Source: Rhinopithecus roxellana (lineage: Eukaryota > Chordata > Mammalia > Primates > Cercopithecidae). From it: a DNA stretch of 64,000 bases. Where the stretch lies: the NCBI RefSeq assembly GCF_007565055.1, contig NC_044568.1, positions 19,708,488 to 19,772,487 of the forward strand, given 5' to 3'. Below are positions 45,851-58,504 of the stretch, one piece after another (positions within the stretch are counted from its first letter, which is position 1; the number at the start of each line of letters is the position of its first letter). The translations under genes were made by a program, and so were the position numbers. The notes under the pieces are model-generated. The model saw only the letters and a program-made list of their open reading frames with translations. It had not been told where the DNA came from and made no database searches.

Positions 45851-47859
45851 GGCCATACCCCCACCTGCAGTGAGTCCCACCCACTGGGCAGCGGGCTCTC
45901 CATGAAGTCCATTCCCCGTTCACAGACAGGAGCCACGGAGCAGGGTGGGCAGAAGGCCACCTGGAAAGGTCAGCAGGACCACAGCCCTCACTCGTGGCGG
46001 TGGCCCTGGCTGTGGCACTCGGGACAGCCGAGATGGAAGGAACAACGTGACATGGGCTAGCGAGAAGGGAGACGGAGCCGCCGGATGAGACACAGAGACG
46101 GAGCCGCAGGCGGATGAGACGTGGGTGATGGGATCAATGGATGCACCAAAGCTTGGAGGCAAAGCCACTCAGGGCTCTGCAGATTAGCCCAGCTCTTGGG
46201 GGCCTGATGAGGGTTCCCGCCCTGCCTCTCCCTGGGTCCCCCCAGCACCCCTCAGAGGGTCCAGGTCCCTGCAGCAGGGCTGAGTCTGGGAGAGGCAACA
46301 GAGGAGCCTGGGAGCTGCATGCCCAGGATGGGTAGAAAAATGGATCAGCTTTGCTGCTGCAAAACCAGATGTCACAGACGTCTGGGCCCTCCGGCCACGC
46401 TGGGGATATGGCTCTGCTCCTCAGAGCTGTGCCCCGTGCACACCCAGTGATGGCTACCGCCCTGTGGACACACACTCAGTGCACAGCCTGCCCTGCGCAC
46501 CCACTCTGGGGCAGCCTCTTGGCCAGCCCCCATTCAGTCGTTTCTGGATTATTCTGTGTTATTGTGTGCCCAGCAGTGGGGCCAAGCCCCAGCACAAGAC
46601 CCAGGTCCATTTCACTGAGGGGAAACAGAGGAGGGGCCTGCTCAAGGCCTCCCAGCACCCCACCCTGGGAGACCCCAGGCCCACTACCTCCTGCCCTGGT
46701 GCCCCCCACCCCTCCCCTAGTCTCCCCACCCCCTGCTGTGGCCTCCCTGCCTCCTGCCCTGGTCTCCTCTGCTTTCTGCCTGGCATGGCCCTTGTTGACC
46801 TCCTGGCCATGGTGCCTGGCCTCTGCTGGGCCACAAACCTCAGAGCACCCTGGAGGCCAGTGGAGAGCCCAGGGTGGGGTTGGCCCAGAGCCCCAGGCCT
46901 CCTGGACAACGGTTTTCTTCTCACCCCAGGCCAGAGGTTAACAAAGGGCTTTGAACGCCAGAACCTGCCTTCCTGAGATGTTTCCCTCAGACCCTGCACT
47001 CATGGTGGAGGGCTTCGGGGGGCTGGGGCTGTGGGGGGTGCCTTCCTTTGGGGTGAGGCACGTGGCCGGAAAGCCCTGTGGAGGCCCTGCCAGCAGCTGC
47101 ACCTGCTGAGGCTCTCTCTCTGCTAGAGGTGGGCCTCACACCCTGTGTACCCACCCTCCGAGCGCCCGCCCACCCAGCATGGTGGTCTCCTTGCCAAGTT
47201 GTGCTTACATCGCAGGAGGCCTGGGTGGGATCAGCAGACAGGTGGCATGGGCATCGTTCCTGGGAGCTGACAGCAGGGGGTGCTGGCTCCGGGGAATGGT
47301 AGGTGCCAGGCACAGTGCTGCCTCAGGGCCAGCCCACATGGCACGGTGCCAGGACCCCAGGAAGCCATCCGTGTGGAGGGTGATGCCAGCCCCTCCCACC
47401 TCCTCCCTGTCTCCCAGGTCCCCAGAGTATTCACCACCTCCTGGGAGCACCAAGGGGCAGAGGTCTTGATTTCATTAACTTTGTCTTCCTGCTAGACTGT
47501 CAGCCCCTCAGGGACGGCTTTTGACGGCTGTGTCCCGAAGGCACTGGAACACTGGGGACCTGAGTGCCTGTGTTTGGAGGAGGACGGCACCACTTCCTAG
47601 GAGAAGACGCAGCCAGCGCACCCTGGGGAGGGACTGGCCTCCTCGCCAAGGCCCTGCCCGGCTCTGGGCTACAAACAGGCAGTAAGGAGCAGCAGGCACA
47701 AGGGCCACGGCTTGGCTTGGCCCAGCCTGGGCCTGGCGTCCACTGTGGAGCAGCTGCGTCAGCCACCGGGCGAGGGAGTGGCAGGAAGGGCCGGCCCCAG
47801 GTGCTGCAGCCCCCGGCTCTGCCCTGCCCACCCGCCAGCTGGTGCCTGTGAACTTCTCT

Positions 47860-47960
47860 TCCTATCGCCTGGAACATCGCTGCGATTATTGATTTTTTGA
47901 CACAGAACAACAGCCCATCTTTATCGGGCTGAACCCTGGCCCCAGCTAATGGCAGAGCTG
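47860..47960. promoter_or_regulatory. Candidate GATA-motif element
   Basis: CCTATCGCC, TGCGATTATTGATT and CTTTATCGGG within 90 bp, with CpGs and an AT-rich centre. Motif-based. Confidence 0.3.
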
Positions 47961-48629
47961 GGACCGCCTGGGAATAGCAAGGAAGGCAGGGTGAGGCCGA
48001 ACTCCCCTGCAGGTACCTGGGGGCCCTCGTACCTGCAAGCCCAGTGGCCTGTCCTGGGGAGGGGTGTCTCTAAGGGGAGGGGCAAGGACCTGACCCTACG
48101 GGGGCAGTGGGGCAGTGCTCAGGCCCAGAACTGCCCTTTCAGAGGCCTCGAGGGCAGCTCGGAGCCAGGTCTTGCCTGTCTGAACTCCTTCCATGGTGCT
48201 CTCCTGGGGGCTGTGGTCTCACCCACCACCACCTTGGCCCCCTCTAGGGCAGCTGGACTGGCAGGCAGAGCCCCATGGTGCACAGGGGGGCCCGTGTCCC
48301 TCCATGTGCCCCCGAGGGGTCTGTGCACGGGGCCCAGCGAGGGGCTCTTTCTCCCCGCACCCTGGGCGGCGTCTCTGCCACTCTGCAGCGCCTCCCCAGG
48401 GCTGAGGAGTCCGAGAGCCACAGCCTCATGTTACCTCCAAGCAGGGAGACTGGCGGCCTCTCCGGGCTTCTGGAAGGCTAAACACCCTGGGTCCTGGGCC
48501 TTGGTCTTCCTGCCTGGGAAGTGGGGTGAGGGAGCCGATTTACCCCCAGGCCCTAGTAGTCTGGTCTTCGGGGACCCTGAGGCCTGAGAACTGGGGTGGG
48601 GGTCCCTGGCTCTCCCCAGCCCTGCCCCA

Positions 48630-48725
48630 TCCTATCAGTGGCTGGAAACAGGACGTTAGATAAGCTGTTCACACAGGACGTGTTTTCTTTACCTTGTCTG
48701 TGTTCTATCGGCCCGGGCGCCCAGC
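48630..48725. promoter_or_regulatory. Candidate GATA-motif element
   Basis: CCTATCAG (about 48631-48638), TTAGATAAGC (about 48657-48666) and TCTATCGG (about 48704-48711) in 80 bp, with an intervening run of T-rich sequence. Confidence 0.35.
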
Positions 48726-49331
48726 CTCTGCCCGTTTTTCCAGGGTCTAGATGGCCCTGAAGGCCCTTCCTTCCCACCAGGCCCCTGCTCAGCCTGTGCA
48801 TTTGCCCTCTGGGGGCTCCGTCTGTGCTCCATAGATGGGAGAGGGCGAGTGAGGGCCCGGGGTGCTGCCCCAGCCTTGGGTGAGACCATCCTACCCAGCC
48901 TGGCAGGCACCCACCCCCACCGGGGGCAGCTGTGGACACCTAGGCAGGTGCTGATGAGACGCTGGTGCCCACCGAGAGCGTCAGGACACTGCCCCCCCCG
49001 AGAATGGAAAAGTCCCTTCCAGAAAAGGCTGCTGCCCTGAGCCCTCACTGATCCTTCGGTCTTGTCACCTCCACAGAGGAGGTGCTAACCAGGGGAAGAC
49101 AGGCCTCGGGAGCCCAGGGTCTGTCTGGCACCCCGAGGCTCTAACCGGGATATGGAGCCTGTGCCCCGGGGTGAGCCCAGCCCCATGTGAGTCCCAGAGG
49201 CAGAAGAGTGCTTCTGTGAACTGTGAATGTGTCTCCTCTTCTAAAAGCTATGTGGGGTTTCATGGGCAGCCACAGAGAGTGCTGCCATGGCCCCGATCAC
49301 CCCAACACAGATGAGAAGACCGAGGTCAGAG

Positions 49332-49428
49332 AGGACCTGGCCCCACAGAGTGGACCTGGCCCCGCAGAGAGGACCTGGCCCCACAGAGAGGACCTGGCCC
49401 CACAGAGCGGACCTGGCCCCGCAGAGAG
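49332..49428. repeat. 19-bp tandem repeat, 5 copies
   Basis: GGACCTGGCCCCACAGAGN units at 19-bp spacing. Confidence 0.92.
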
Positions 49429-50424
49429 GCAGCTGGCTGTCAGTCAGATGGAGGCCAGGCAGGGGCTGGGGAGGGTGGGGAAGACCAGGAAGCAGGAGGA
49501 GCTCTGGAGGCAGAACAGGCCAGCTCCTCCTCAGACACAGACCCCTCCACTCAAGAACCGGGGGCCCCCCAGACACAGCTCCCTCCCCTGTGCCTCTGCT
49601 CAGGAACCACGGGAGTCTCCACTGGCCCCTGAATCAAGCACTGTGTTACAATGGGGGTTCCTGTCCCAGGGGCGCGTGCTCATCCACCCACCCTGCCCCA
49701 CTGAGCAGCACCAGCCCCCACCTGCAGAGGAAGCGGCACACAGCCTTCCAGTCCCGTGGGGTTGGGGGAACAACAGCTAAAGGTGGGTGGGGGTGGTGAC
49801 CACTCTGAGGGCAGCCCCAGATCTGCCATCCGGCCACTGTGTGTGCAGAGCAACCCACAAATGGGCCCCCACGTGGCCTCCACTGCCCTTAGAACCATCT
49901 TCCTTCTCTGGAGGAAACGTGGCAGGACAGCAAACATTTAAAAAACAAATGGCTTACTGTTTTCGATATGCTGCCCTGAGCCTGTCCATGCCGGGATGAT
50001 TTTTCTGGGATAAATTCCCAGGAACCAACTGCTGAGTCAAGGGAGGCAGCAGCTGGTGGTGCTGGGGCAGCCAGGACCAGGTGGCTCCGACCTGCGAGGT
50101 GGGGACCCTCGGCTGGGACGGGGTCGCCAAGGCCACTGCCTCCAGCAGCACTGGCTGGGGAGGGACAATGGGGCTCTGGGAGGCTGGGGACAAGCCCAAG
50201 ACCCCCAGTGACTCCAGGGTGGATCCAAACGGAAACCTGGGGCCAAAGCCCCTGTCCATGGCCCCAGGCCGCCCACAGGGCACAGGGACCACGTTGGGGG
50301 ACATGGAGGGGCATGCACAGAAGCATCATGCCTATGGGGCAGAGGCAGGTCCTGAGTGCCTGGTGCCCGGGCCCTGGGCAGGGTGGGAGAGGGCGGGGGG
50401 CTGGGGTGGGAGGCACCCTCACGA

Positions 50425-50605
50425 GACACAATAAACCCCGAGATAGCATCTTGCCGCATCTCAGGGCCTGCGCGGCCCTTTCGGGCAGGATATGACCAGC
50501 CCTCGAGCCGATGGCGGCCTCTTTGTCCCATCTCCGGGGACCGATCTTATCGGCTGCGTCCACGGCCGCTGTAATGGAAAAGCGCGGTGAGGAAATAAAA
50601 AGTTA
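50425..50605. promoter_or_regulatory. Candidate GATA-motif element beside a (TAAA)n run
   Basis: CGAGATAGC and CCGATCTTATCGGC (a near-palindromic double site) occur with many CpGs. A GTAATGGAAAAGCGCGGTGAGG segment then leads into the tetranucleotide repeat at 50623. CpG retention in an intron suggests constraint or recent GC-biased change. Confidence 0.4.
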
Positions 50606-50622
50606 CACGCAGAGACGGAGGA

Positions 50623-50677
50623 GAGATAAATAAATAAATAAATAAATTAATAAATAAATAAATAAATAAATAAATAG
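50623..50677. repeat. (TAAA)n microsatellite
   Basis: About 13 tetranucleotide units with one TTAA interruption. Confidence 0.95.
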
Positions 50678-50874
50678 GGGACGGGTGCAGCCGCCTGAGG
50701 GGTGGAGGAGCTGCTAGGAGGGTTAAACCACGGGTGGGGCGCTTGCAGGGCTGGGGTCAGGAGGTCAGGGCTCACCGGCCTAGTCCCCACCTCGGACGAG
50801 CCATGTGAACTCACTGCGTCTCAGTTTGCTCATCGGCCCAGGAGCCCTCCCAGTCTGGGGTTGACCCCATGGCA

Positions 50875-51310
50875 AACAGCAGTGGCAGGAGGGCCCCGCA
50901 CCCACACCCACCACCTCCATCATCCACACCCGCTACCTCCATCATCCACGCCCGCCATCTCCATCATCCATGCCCGCCATCTCCATCATCACCAGCACCG
51001 GCAGGAGAGCCCCGCACCCACGCCCGCCACCTCCATCATCACCAGCACCGGCAGGAGGGCCTCACACCCACACCCGCCATCTCCATCGTCCACGCCCGCC
51101 ATCTCCATCATCACCAGCACCGGCAGGAGAGCCCCGCACCCACGCCCGCCACCTCCATCATCACCAGCACCGGCAGGAGGGCCTCACACCCACACCCGCC
51201 ATCTCCATCATCCACACCCGCTACCTCCATCATCCACGCCCGCCACCTCCATCATCACCAGCACCGGCAGGAGGGCCCCGCATCCACGCCTGCTATCTCC
51301 ATCACCAGCA
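50875..51310. repeat. Nested minisatellite (ccatc-rich, ~21- and ~51-bp periods)
   Basis: Alternating CACGCCCGCCATCTCCATCA units and longer units carrying ATCACCAGCACCGGCAGGAG. The frames through it are Pro/His/Ser-rich artefacts. Confidence 0.92.
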
Positions 51311-52254
51311 GTGGTGTCTCAGTTTCCCTCCTGGGCAGGAGGAGGTGGAGAAGTCAGGCCAGTGTGGGGAGGGGCCGGCCTTAGAGACCCTGACATGTCC
51401 CTAGCTGAGGCTGTACCCCACAGGGAGGGCCTGCTGTACCTGTTGGTCAGGTGAGGACACCAAGGTGTGGTCTAGGGACCCAGCACTGTGCCCAGGACCC
51501 AGCTTAGCCCAGGGTGGCCAAGATCTGAGCTGACCAGTGCAGACATGCTGGGAAAGAGAAACTGTGGGCCCTGCCCTGCCCCAGCAGCTCCAGGCAGCCT
51601 GAATTGTCCTGTCTCCGTCTCACAGATGAGGACCCTGAGCCCAGAACAGGGTGCAACAGGCCCCAGGTCTGTGGTGAGAGAGGTGACACCTGGAAGCTGG
51701 GTCTGCCGTTGTGCCAGTGGGAGGGCTGGTGCCAGTAACAGCAACAGTCCTAGCGGGGTGACAGCACGACCCAGAGTGACAGTGACAGCACCAGCAAAGT
51801 GACAGCAGCCAGGCCAGCAGCAGCTCTTCCTAACAGCACTGTTCCTGTGCTAGTGACGGTCACGGTGCCCACACTGGTGGCAACACGGGGCATAGTGGTG
51901 GGAACGAGGGCAGCTGGGGCAGCAGCTGCCAGCGACATGCTTGTGGCCTGCCCAGCGCCTGCCCACTGTCCCAAGGGTCCTCCCAAGAGCGCCTTGTGGC
52001 CATCTTCCTGAGGAGGCCACCAGCTCAGGCGGGGAGCTGACTGTGTCCCCGGCCATGCGGCAGGCCCAGGAGGGGCAGGGAGGGACGCTTCTGGGCAGCA
52101 GCCGGGCCTCCAGGGGCTCGCCCAGGTGATACTGGTGGGCCTGCCCCTGAGATGTCTGGGAGGGGCTGGTAGGGCAACGGCGGGGGCCCGGGCGGGGGCT
52201 GGTGGTGGGGGATGGCCGGGGCAGGAAGCTGGGTGGGAGGGCGGAGGAGGAAGC

Positions 52255-52330
52255 CAGCTTGATTAGCGCCTGCGGCCGAGATAGGCTGCCCTGGCCACAG
52301 ATAGCCGCTCCCGGAAGGTGGTGAGGCCAG
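52255..52330. promoter_or_regulatory. Candidate paired GATA element
   Basis: CGAGATAGGC and CACAGATAGCC, two same-orientation AGATAG cores about 30 bp apart, with TTGATTAGCG just upstream and GGAAG (ETS-like) downstream. GATA-ETS pairing is common in megakaryocyte enhancers; inference only. Confidence 0.35.
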
Positions 52331-53004
52331 TGGGCAGCACGGCAGGCAGCCAGGCCCGGCCCCCACCCCCCAACCATGGGGACGGCTGGAGACCCATGGC
52401 TCCAGCTGTGCTCCTCATGGGGCATCCACTGTCCCTCACCCTCTGCTGCCATGGGGCCGAGGAGGGGCCTGGGGAGCCCACAGGACCCTGGGGGCTGGGC
52501 CTGGAGAGCCTGGACGGGTGGGCCTGGGCCCTTCCCTGGGAGGCAGGCCTGTGGACTCTGTGCCCACTCGGACCCTCCCTAGCATGGGGGTGGGGTGGCT
52601 ACCTGACCTCTCCTGGCTCAGTTTCCCATCTGTGAAGGGGACACAGTGCCCACTTCAGCCAAGCACTTTCCTGGATCTCCCTCCGTCTGCCCCTGAACTG
52701 TCCTCCACCCAGCCAGCGGGATTCAGGGGCCACCCAGGTGGGGTCCCCCACACTGTGCACAGACCTGCCCCGTGCCCAGCCTGTTAGGCACCAGACTCCG
52801 CCCTGTCCACGTGCCCGGTCCTGCCTGCCCCTTGGCCCCTTCGCTGCTCCCAAAGTCAGCTGGGCCGGCCCCACCCCAGGCCTCTGCACCCGGCTTCCTC
52901 TGCACCAGCCCGCATCTCCAGCGTCACCCCCACGACTGCTCTCTCCTCCTCGGCGGCTGCTCTGGAGGCCGCATCAGGGTCTGTTTTGCTCACGCTGCAT
53001 CGCC

Positions 53005-53070
53005 CTGTCTATGGCAGGGCTGGCACACAGTTGGTGCTCAATAAATGGAAGTACAAGAGAGTGAGTGAAT
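53005..53070 (+). mobile_element. L2/MIR-type fragment
   Basis: AGGGCTGGCACACAGTTGGT followed by GCTCAATAAATGG, a common end of old LINE2/MIR-class repeats. Confidence 0.5.
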
Positions 53071-54254
53071 GCGGGCTCTGCCTGCAGTTTCAGGACCTCG
53101 AGGCCCAGGTGACTTTCCTGGGGTGAAGGCTGAAGTCAGGGCCAGGTTCAGGAGGCAGCTTCTGTATGGCCAGGGCTGGGGTGGGTGCGGGAGGTCAGCC
53201 AGGCCTCAGGGTGCTGGCAATCTGGCCATGGGGAAGCCACAGGGCCCATGGGGGAGCTGGGGATGAAGGAAGGGGAGCCAGTCTCAGGGGCTGCAGATGG
53301 CTCTAGCCCCAACCTCAACCCTGACCAGGGGCTCTGCCCACAGGGCCTTGCGTAGAGAGGCAGGCCTGGGGTCTGGTGGTGCAGGCAGGACCCGGGTGCG
53401 GCCCCCACCCTGGCCTGGGGCCAGTGCTTGGGAGAGGGGAGGGAAGGGTGTCATGGGAAAGCTCAGGGCCAGGGGCAGCCAAGGTGTCCACGCCAACCAC
53501 CCAGGGTCACGCCGGCCAGAGCCTGCGACCTCTGAACTTGTTTCCAAGATAACTACCCTCTGCCACTGCAGGTCTGACTCTGAGCTCACTGCTGCCTCAT
53601 CCCTGCGCTCACTCCAGATCGGCGGGGTGCCCCCGGCTCAGGGACTGCGCCCTCAGCCTGGGACACCGTTTCCAGATGCCCGTCACTCATTTGGGACTCA
53701 AATGTCGGCTCAGCGAGGCCAGCTCTGCCTGCCCCTCGGAAACATGGCGTTCCTACCACGTCATGATTTGGGGTGTCTCCCTCACCAGAGAGCAGATCCT
53801 GGAGGGCCTGGGCTGTGCTGGCCTGAGCATGTCCCTTATACACACGCTGGTTGAATGAACACACCACTTCCTTCTCTTGACTGCTTCCAGGCGGGACACC
53901 CATGTTCTTTCTGGTTCCAGGGCCCATGTCCCTCCACCACACACGTCCAGGGTAGGCCCATCCCTGTCTATTCCCAGCACCTGATACACGCCCGGCCCCA
54001 ACGTGCTCAGCAAACCTCCAGGGAAGTGGTGTGGCTGCGAGACACACAGCCCCTCCTCGGGTTCTGGCTCCAGCTCCCCATGGCCCCCTCTGCCCCGCTG
54101 TGAAGTGGGGCAGGGTCTGGGGCTCCCTCTGGCGACCCCTCAGGTGGGCCCCTGTTCCCTAGGACAGCCAGAGGTGGTGGCTCCTGACCCAGCACTGGGT
54201 CTGGTCTATGGAGCTGACCCCAGGCTGACCCCTGCCATCCGCCAGGGTCCCTTC

Positions 54255-54515
54255 CCCCCCGTTAATCTAAGACTAATAGTGCTATCGGGGGCAGCGCCGG
54301 GCTGCTGATAAGGCAGAATAGCTGGAATGATTTCCCACCCACGCACGCCGGGTGGGGAGGGAGCGCCGCCGCCTATCGGCCCATCTCCCCGCTGTCCATC
54401 AGGCTGGGCCCCCGCCTCAGCCTCCTCCCGATAGCAGGCCTTGAGGTTTGCGTAGACGCTCGGCCAGCGAGATTAGTCAGATGGAGCTCAGCCCAGATAA
54501 CCAGCCCGACGCCCT
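54255..54515. promoter_or_regulatory. Candidate enhancer with five GATA-type sites
   Basis: Five cores in about 230 bp: GCTATCGGG, CTGATAAGG, CCTATCGGCC, CCGATAGC and CAGATAACC, plus GTTAATCTAAGACTAATAG at the left edge and GAGATTAGTC on the right. CpG-rich and free of recognised repeats. Confidence 0.5.
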
Positions 54516-57179
54516 CACACACTTGGGTGAGGATTCCCAGCCTCAGGCAGGCCCTGTCAGGACCCTTGGGTGGGGGGCCCTTTGTGGGCCTCAGGCAGGA
54601 AATAGCGGACAGAGCCCTCCTCCGGACTCACAGCAGCCGCCTGCTCCCAGCGCCGGGATGCTGTACCAGATTGCTCACGGCACAGCATCTGGACGAACGC
54701 CCCCCAAAAACCCTTCAGGATACCCATTTTACAGCCAAGAAAACCGAGACGGCTCCTTGCAGTCCCTGGCACTGAGCCCCTGCCCTGACCCCTCTGAACC
54801 CCATCCACACCTGGGCCCTAATGCTCCAGCCACGACTGACCACTTGAACCTCAGGCCCTGAGCTAGCTGCCTGTGTACACCCAACCCCATTCTACTGTGT
54901 CCGTCATGGCTCAGCGTGGGGCTGGGGCCGGGGCTGTCCACCTGCTGCCCCTCCCATCTCTCACACTCAGCCTGACACTTGAGTGTCCCTTCTGCTGGCC
55001 AGCAGTGCCCTGGAGACATGGCCAGCCTTCCCATCTCTGCCACCAGGGCGGCCCAGGACAGAGTGGGGATGGAAAAGTCATGACTTGTATGATCAGCTGG
55101 AATTCACCTTGTCCATAGTGGTCCCGGGAAAGAGCTCCAGGCCCTGAGGCACTTACAGGTGGAGCGAGCCAGGAGCAGGTGTTTGCGGATCCTGGGCAAG
55201 GGCAGGCCTGCCAGCCCCCCGCCCACAGGCAGCGCTGCTCAAGTCCCAGCCCCATGTCCACTCAGGGTTGGACCACCGTGGCCAAGCCGCCTCACCTCGC
55301 TGAGCCTCCGTTTCCCTAACTGTAGAGCAGGGACCCAACTCAGACCTCCCCTGCAGGACTGGCTGCTGGACACAAGAGGCCCTATGTGCCAGGAGTCGAG
55401 AGCTCCCCTCACAGGAAATGCCCAGTGAGAGGTGATCTCCTCAAGTCCCTTGTACATGACCCATGCTGATGTGCTCTTATGCCCAGCAGTGTGTGGGTGA
55501 GGGTCCCTGTCCCCACCCCAAGCCCCCTCTCTGTTGCTTTCTCTCCCCTGTGGCACACCCTGGGCCAGGGCAGGTGGGGACTTTTGTTCCACAGCCTGAA
55601 GCCCCCATATGGGGGGTTCAGGGTCCAGGGGAGCCCCCTGTTCAGTCTCAGCCCCAGGGTACCCCAGGCCTCTCCCCCATCAAAGGCCCGGCTTCCCAGG
55701 CCCCGCTTTGCCCCTGGAGTCAGTGAAGTGGGGCGGGGTCTGGGCTTCATGGCGATTGCTCACCCGGGAACCGCACAGGCCAGGGCCAAGGTTGGGTCGG
55801 GTTCCCAAGCACCAACCCAACCCCACTCTGCCCTCCCTCTCCGATCCAGCCTGTCTCCAAGGCTGGGCTCCAGCCTGGAACCCCCAGCTCTGTGCTCTCA
55901 GGATAAAGCCAGCCCCGCTGCTGTCACATCCTGGGCCTCTCACCTCTGCCCAGGCTGGTACCTCCTCATGGAAAACCCTTCCAGGAGGCCAGGCAGGGGA
56001 TGTGTGCTGAGCCCACTGGGAAAGTTCTCGCTGACCCCCAAGGGCAGTGGACGCCACTGCCGGGTGGCCTCCAGAAGCCTCCTCCCTTGGCTCCAGAGGA
56101 CTCTGGGATGGAGCATCCCGCCCTGCCCGAGGATGGCCGTGGGGCCACATGGAGCCCAGGCTCAGGCGGGAGCTGTGGGTGTCACTGCTGGGAGCCTGCC
56201 CCGGAGCCTATGTGCAGTGCGGCCACGCTCTGCCCTAGACAACCCCAGCTCCCATCTCATAGGCGGACCCCTGTGCTCCTCTTGCCTTAGCCCCTCCCCA
56301 TGGCCCAGTGGCATTTTTTTTCACACATTTGGTTACCAGGAAAAAGCTCTAGGCCCCGAGATGCTTCCTGGTGAAGGGGACCCCACCACCCTGGCCCCCA
56401 AGTGGGCTCTTGGCTGCTCACCTTCCGTCTGGGGCCATAGAGCCCAGGCTGTCCTCATGTTACTTCACACACAGAGTGGTGGGAAAGCCCCATGGGCCTC
56501 TGAGGCCGCCTCCTCGTTCCCCAGCTAGCATGGCACCCTTGGCACGGTCCTGCCTTTAGCATCAGGTCTTAGGCCATCCTTCCCACCCTTGGTGCCTGCA
56601 CCACACTGTTTCCCAGACAGACACAGGCAGAGCTAGGGGAGACTCACTCTCTGCCCACCCAGCAGACCAGACACCTCCTCTGCACTGGCACAGGTGGGCA
56701 GGTATGGGGCCAGAGGAAGGACAGAGAAATGAGGCCCCCTCGGTGCCCCAGGATGGAGAAGTGAGGCCTCCTTGGTGCTGCAGGTGGCCCTGGGCAAGAA
56801 GCTTTCCTCTGAGCCCAGTTCCCCTCAGTTCTGCCCAGCCTCACAGAGGGAGGTGGGGGAGGTCTGTTCCAGGGGGAGGGGACTCCACACTCCAGGGTCC
56901 AGCTCCCATGCTCTTCAGCTTCTTCCTGCACCTGTTTCCTTGTGGCCCAGCCTGCACGATTACTCTCCGGGCAGACGGCCACACAGGGCCCGTGAAATGG
57001 GCCAGCCCAGGACCCAGGGAGTCGAATGGGACCCCGGCTCCACCCCTCCAAGTCCTAGTGGGATGGCATGTCTGAGCGCCTCCATTTTCCAAGGCAGGAG
57101 TGGGATGCCCAGGAGTTCCAGGACTCAGCCCCACATCCCACAGTGGGACAGTCCTGCAGGATGCGCCATGGCCGAGCTG

Positions 57180-57300
57180 CTCCTGAGCACGTGCAAGGAT
57201 TATAGATTATGGCTTAGCCATTTGCATAGTAGAATCTTAAGCAGCTGCCCCTCCGGCAAACAAGGTCATTTCAAAGATAAAATAGGAGCTCTCCGCCTCC
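57180..57300. promoter_or_regulatory. Candidate octamer/GATA element
   Basis: CCATTTGCATAG contains a perfect ATTTGCAT octamer. AAAGATAAAATAGG follows about 60 bp away. ATTATAGATTATGG precedes. AT-rich island in GC-rich intron. Confidence 0.35.
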
Positions 57301-58189
57301 TGCCGCCCATCCTTCCCTTTGCATCCGGACTGGTGGCTCCAGGGAGGAAGAGGGAGTCCAGGCTCTGGTGGCCCCTGCTCTGCCTCCACCCGAGGTCCCT
57401 TCTCTGTGGCCACTCCTGGGATCGCGCTCAGACCCTGGCCCTTCTCTCCTCCTGCCGGCACCTCCTGCTGCCTCACTGGAGTCCAAGACCACAGGCCCAG
57501 TGACCAGGCTGCACTCCTGCCTGTCCACGTCTGCCTCGCCCCCCACTCAGGCCCTGCAGCCTCCTACCCATGCAGGGCTGTGCCCTCTCCCGCTGCCTCT
57601 GCTCCCTACTGCAGGGCCCCGACTCGCCCTGGAGGCCTGCGGACACCCTTCCTGGAATCAGCTCCTCTCTCCGCTTCCCCCTTGCTTCCGGGTTTGGTTT
57701 GGGTGGTGACAGCAGGGTTTGGTGAGGTGTGACTGGTCCCTGTGACGGGAGGCTCTGCCTGCAGGCAGCCTCTCACCCCGGCGGGTGTCCTGCTTTGGAC
57801 ATCGAGGCAACGACCCCACTGGTGGGTCCCGGCTCCCGCCTGGAAGCCTCCCTGGTACCGGGCGGGTAACGGGGTTTGGGGGGTGAGCTTCTCCTGCCAT
57901 GAGGCCATGGTGACCGCCACTGACAGGGGAGCGCAAGGTGGCTGCTCCAGGCCCCTGCTTGGCCGCCTCTCTTGGCCGCAAAAAGGGGAGTTCCAGGTTG
58001 CAGATGGTGGCTTCTCCCCGCAGAACCTACCTGCACCCCCTAATCCAAGAGAACCTAGGCCGCCCCGGGGTGGCTGACAAGCTCAAGGCCCACAGCCGAG
58101 GTCTGGGAAGCGGCTCCAGCCACACTCTGCGCTACACACTCCTCAGTCCTCCTCCTCATGGAGGCTTCCTGCGGCTGCAGCTGTGGCTC

Positions 58190-58290
58190 TCCTTACATCC
58201 ATTTTGTAGATGGGGAAACTGGGACCTGGAGAGGTCAGGCGGCCTGCCTGCTGTCACTCAGCGAGGCTGGGCTGTAGAGCCCGTGCTCCC
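58190..58290 (+). mobile_element. MIR fragment
   Basis: ATTTTGTAGATGGGGAAACTGG, GGTCAGGCGGCCTGCCTG: MIR-like core. Confidence 0.6.
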
Positions 58291-58504
58291 ATCTCAGAAC
58301 AGCTCCAGGCGCCCCCATTTGAAGCCGTGGCGCTCCAGAGCCAAGCCGCTTGCAGCAGACAGAGCTCAGAACTTTTGAAAACAAAAACCAGCACCCACTG
58401 AGTGCCTCCCTGATCTCTTTTTAGGGCTCTGGGAGCACCAGGTATCAGGTAGGGCCAGGAGGGGGCTGAGGTGGGGGCAGTAACAGGGCCAGGAGATCAT
58501 AGGA

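Noticed and set aside
46060..46122. Duplicated GACGGAGCCGC..GGATGAGAC segment
   Set aside because: Two short copies only; too small to report as a separate repeat with confidence.
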